Assembly: GCA_016192885.1 (NCBI GenBank)
Contig: JACPTH010000416.1
Location: 1-5,386 of the forward strand
DNA: 5,386 bases
Source of the DNA: a bacterium
GTDB taxonomy: Bacteria; Muiribacteriota; Ozemobacteria; Ozemobacterales; Ozemobacteraceae
Direction of reading: 5' to 3'
Position 1 is the stretch's first letter. Each line of letters opens with the position of its first letter. This document shows, in pieces, positions 5,358 through 5,386 of this stretch. Position numbers and translations under genes: made by a program. The notes beneath the pieces were generated by a model. That model did not search any database. It was not told where the DNA came from and worked only from the letters and a program-made list of their open reading frames with translations.

Positions 5358-5386
5358 TTTCTGATTCTTACCCACAGTAAGCTTGA

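Noticed and set aside
1..5386. The window length equals that of the phiX174 genome (5386 bases).
   Set aside because: The content is bacterial chromosomal genes (rnhB, yraN, fosA and others), with nothing resembling phage genes.
5315..5386. Possible C-terminal tail of a - strand gene ending at 5315, or a + strand ORF starting at 5328.
   Set aside because: Two - strand frames and one + strand frame are open for only 15-23 codons, with no recognisable motif, so none can be chosen.

Overview
The window holds eight protein-coding units on ordinary bacterial DNA of moderate GC. No rRNA, tRNA, CRISPR array or insertion sequence is visible. Positions 1-871 read on the + strand and carry the end of a protein that I do not recognise. 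Everything from 997 to 5241 is coded on the - strand.

The core is a tightly packed - strand run, in transcription order: an HDOD-domain protein (4598-3426), ribonuclease HII rnhB (3385-2750), a FliK-like protein (2745-1654), a small stand-alone FlhB C-terminal-domain protein (1657-1355) and the YraN/UPF0102 nuclease-fold protein (1365-997). The gaps are 40 and 4 bases, followed by overlaps of 4 and 11 bases, so this is very probably one operon. The order rnhB / FliK-like / FlhB-C-like parallels rnhB-ylqG-ylqH of Bacillus subtilis, and yraN next to rnhB is also common. Upstream of the operon, in the same orientation, is a FosA-family fosfomycin-resistance protein (5241-4831) with a TTG start. 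A 232-base non-coding gap separates it from the HDOD gene. That gap contains promoter-like sites, a perfect 17-base palindrome next to the HDOD ribosome binding site, and a doubtful 24-codon ORF.

The FliK-like and FlhB-like genes suggest a lineage with flagellar or type III export ancestry. The synteny fits Firmicutes, spirochaetes and some other phyla. A spirochaete such as Leptospira, which is intrinsically fosfomycin tolerant, is a reasonable guess from gene content, but the sequence alone does not settle it.

The least ordinary features are: a terminator-shaped perfect 14-bp inverted repeat inside the FliK-like coding sequence; the separated FliK-like/FlhB-tail pair lacking the NPTH cleavage motif; a probable STAS-like domain fused to HDOD; substitutions at substrate- or metal-site positions in FosA and RNase HII; and an in-frame TAA that seems to split the first gene. 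No wholly new system is evident.
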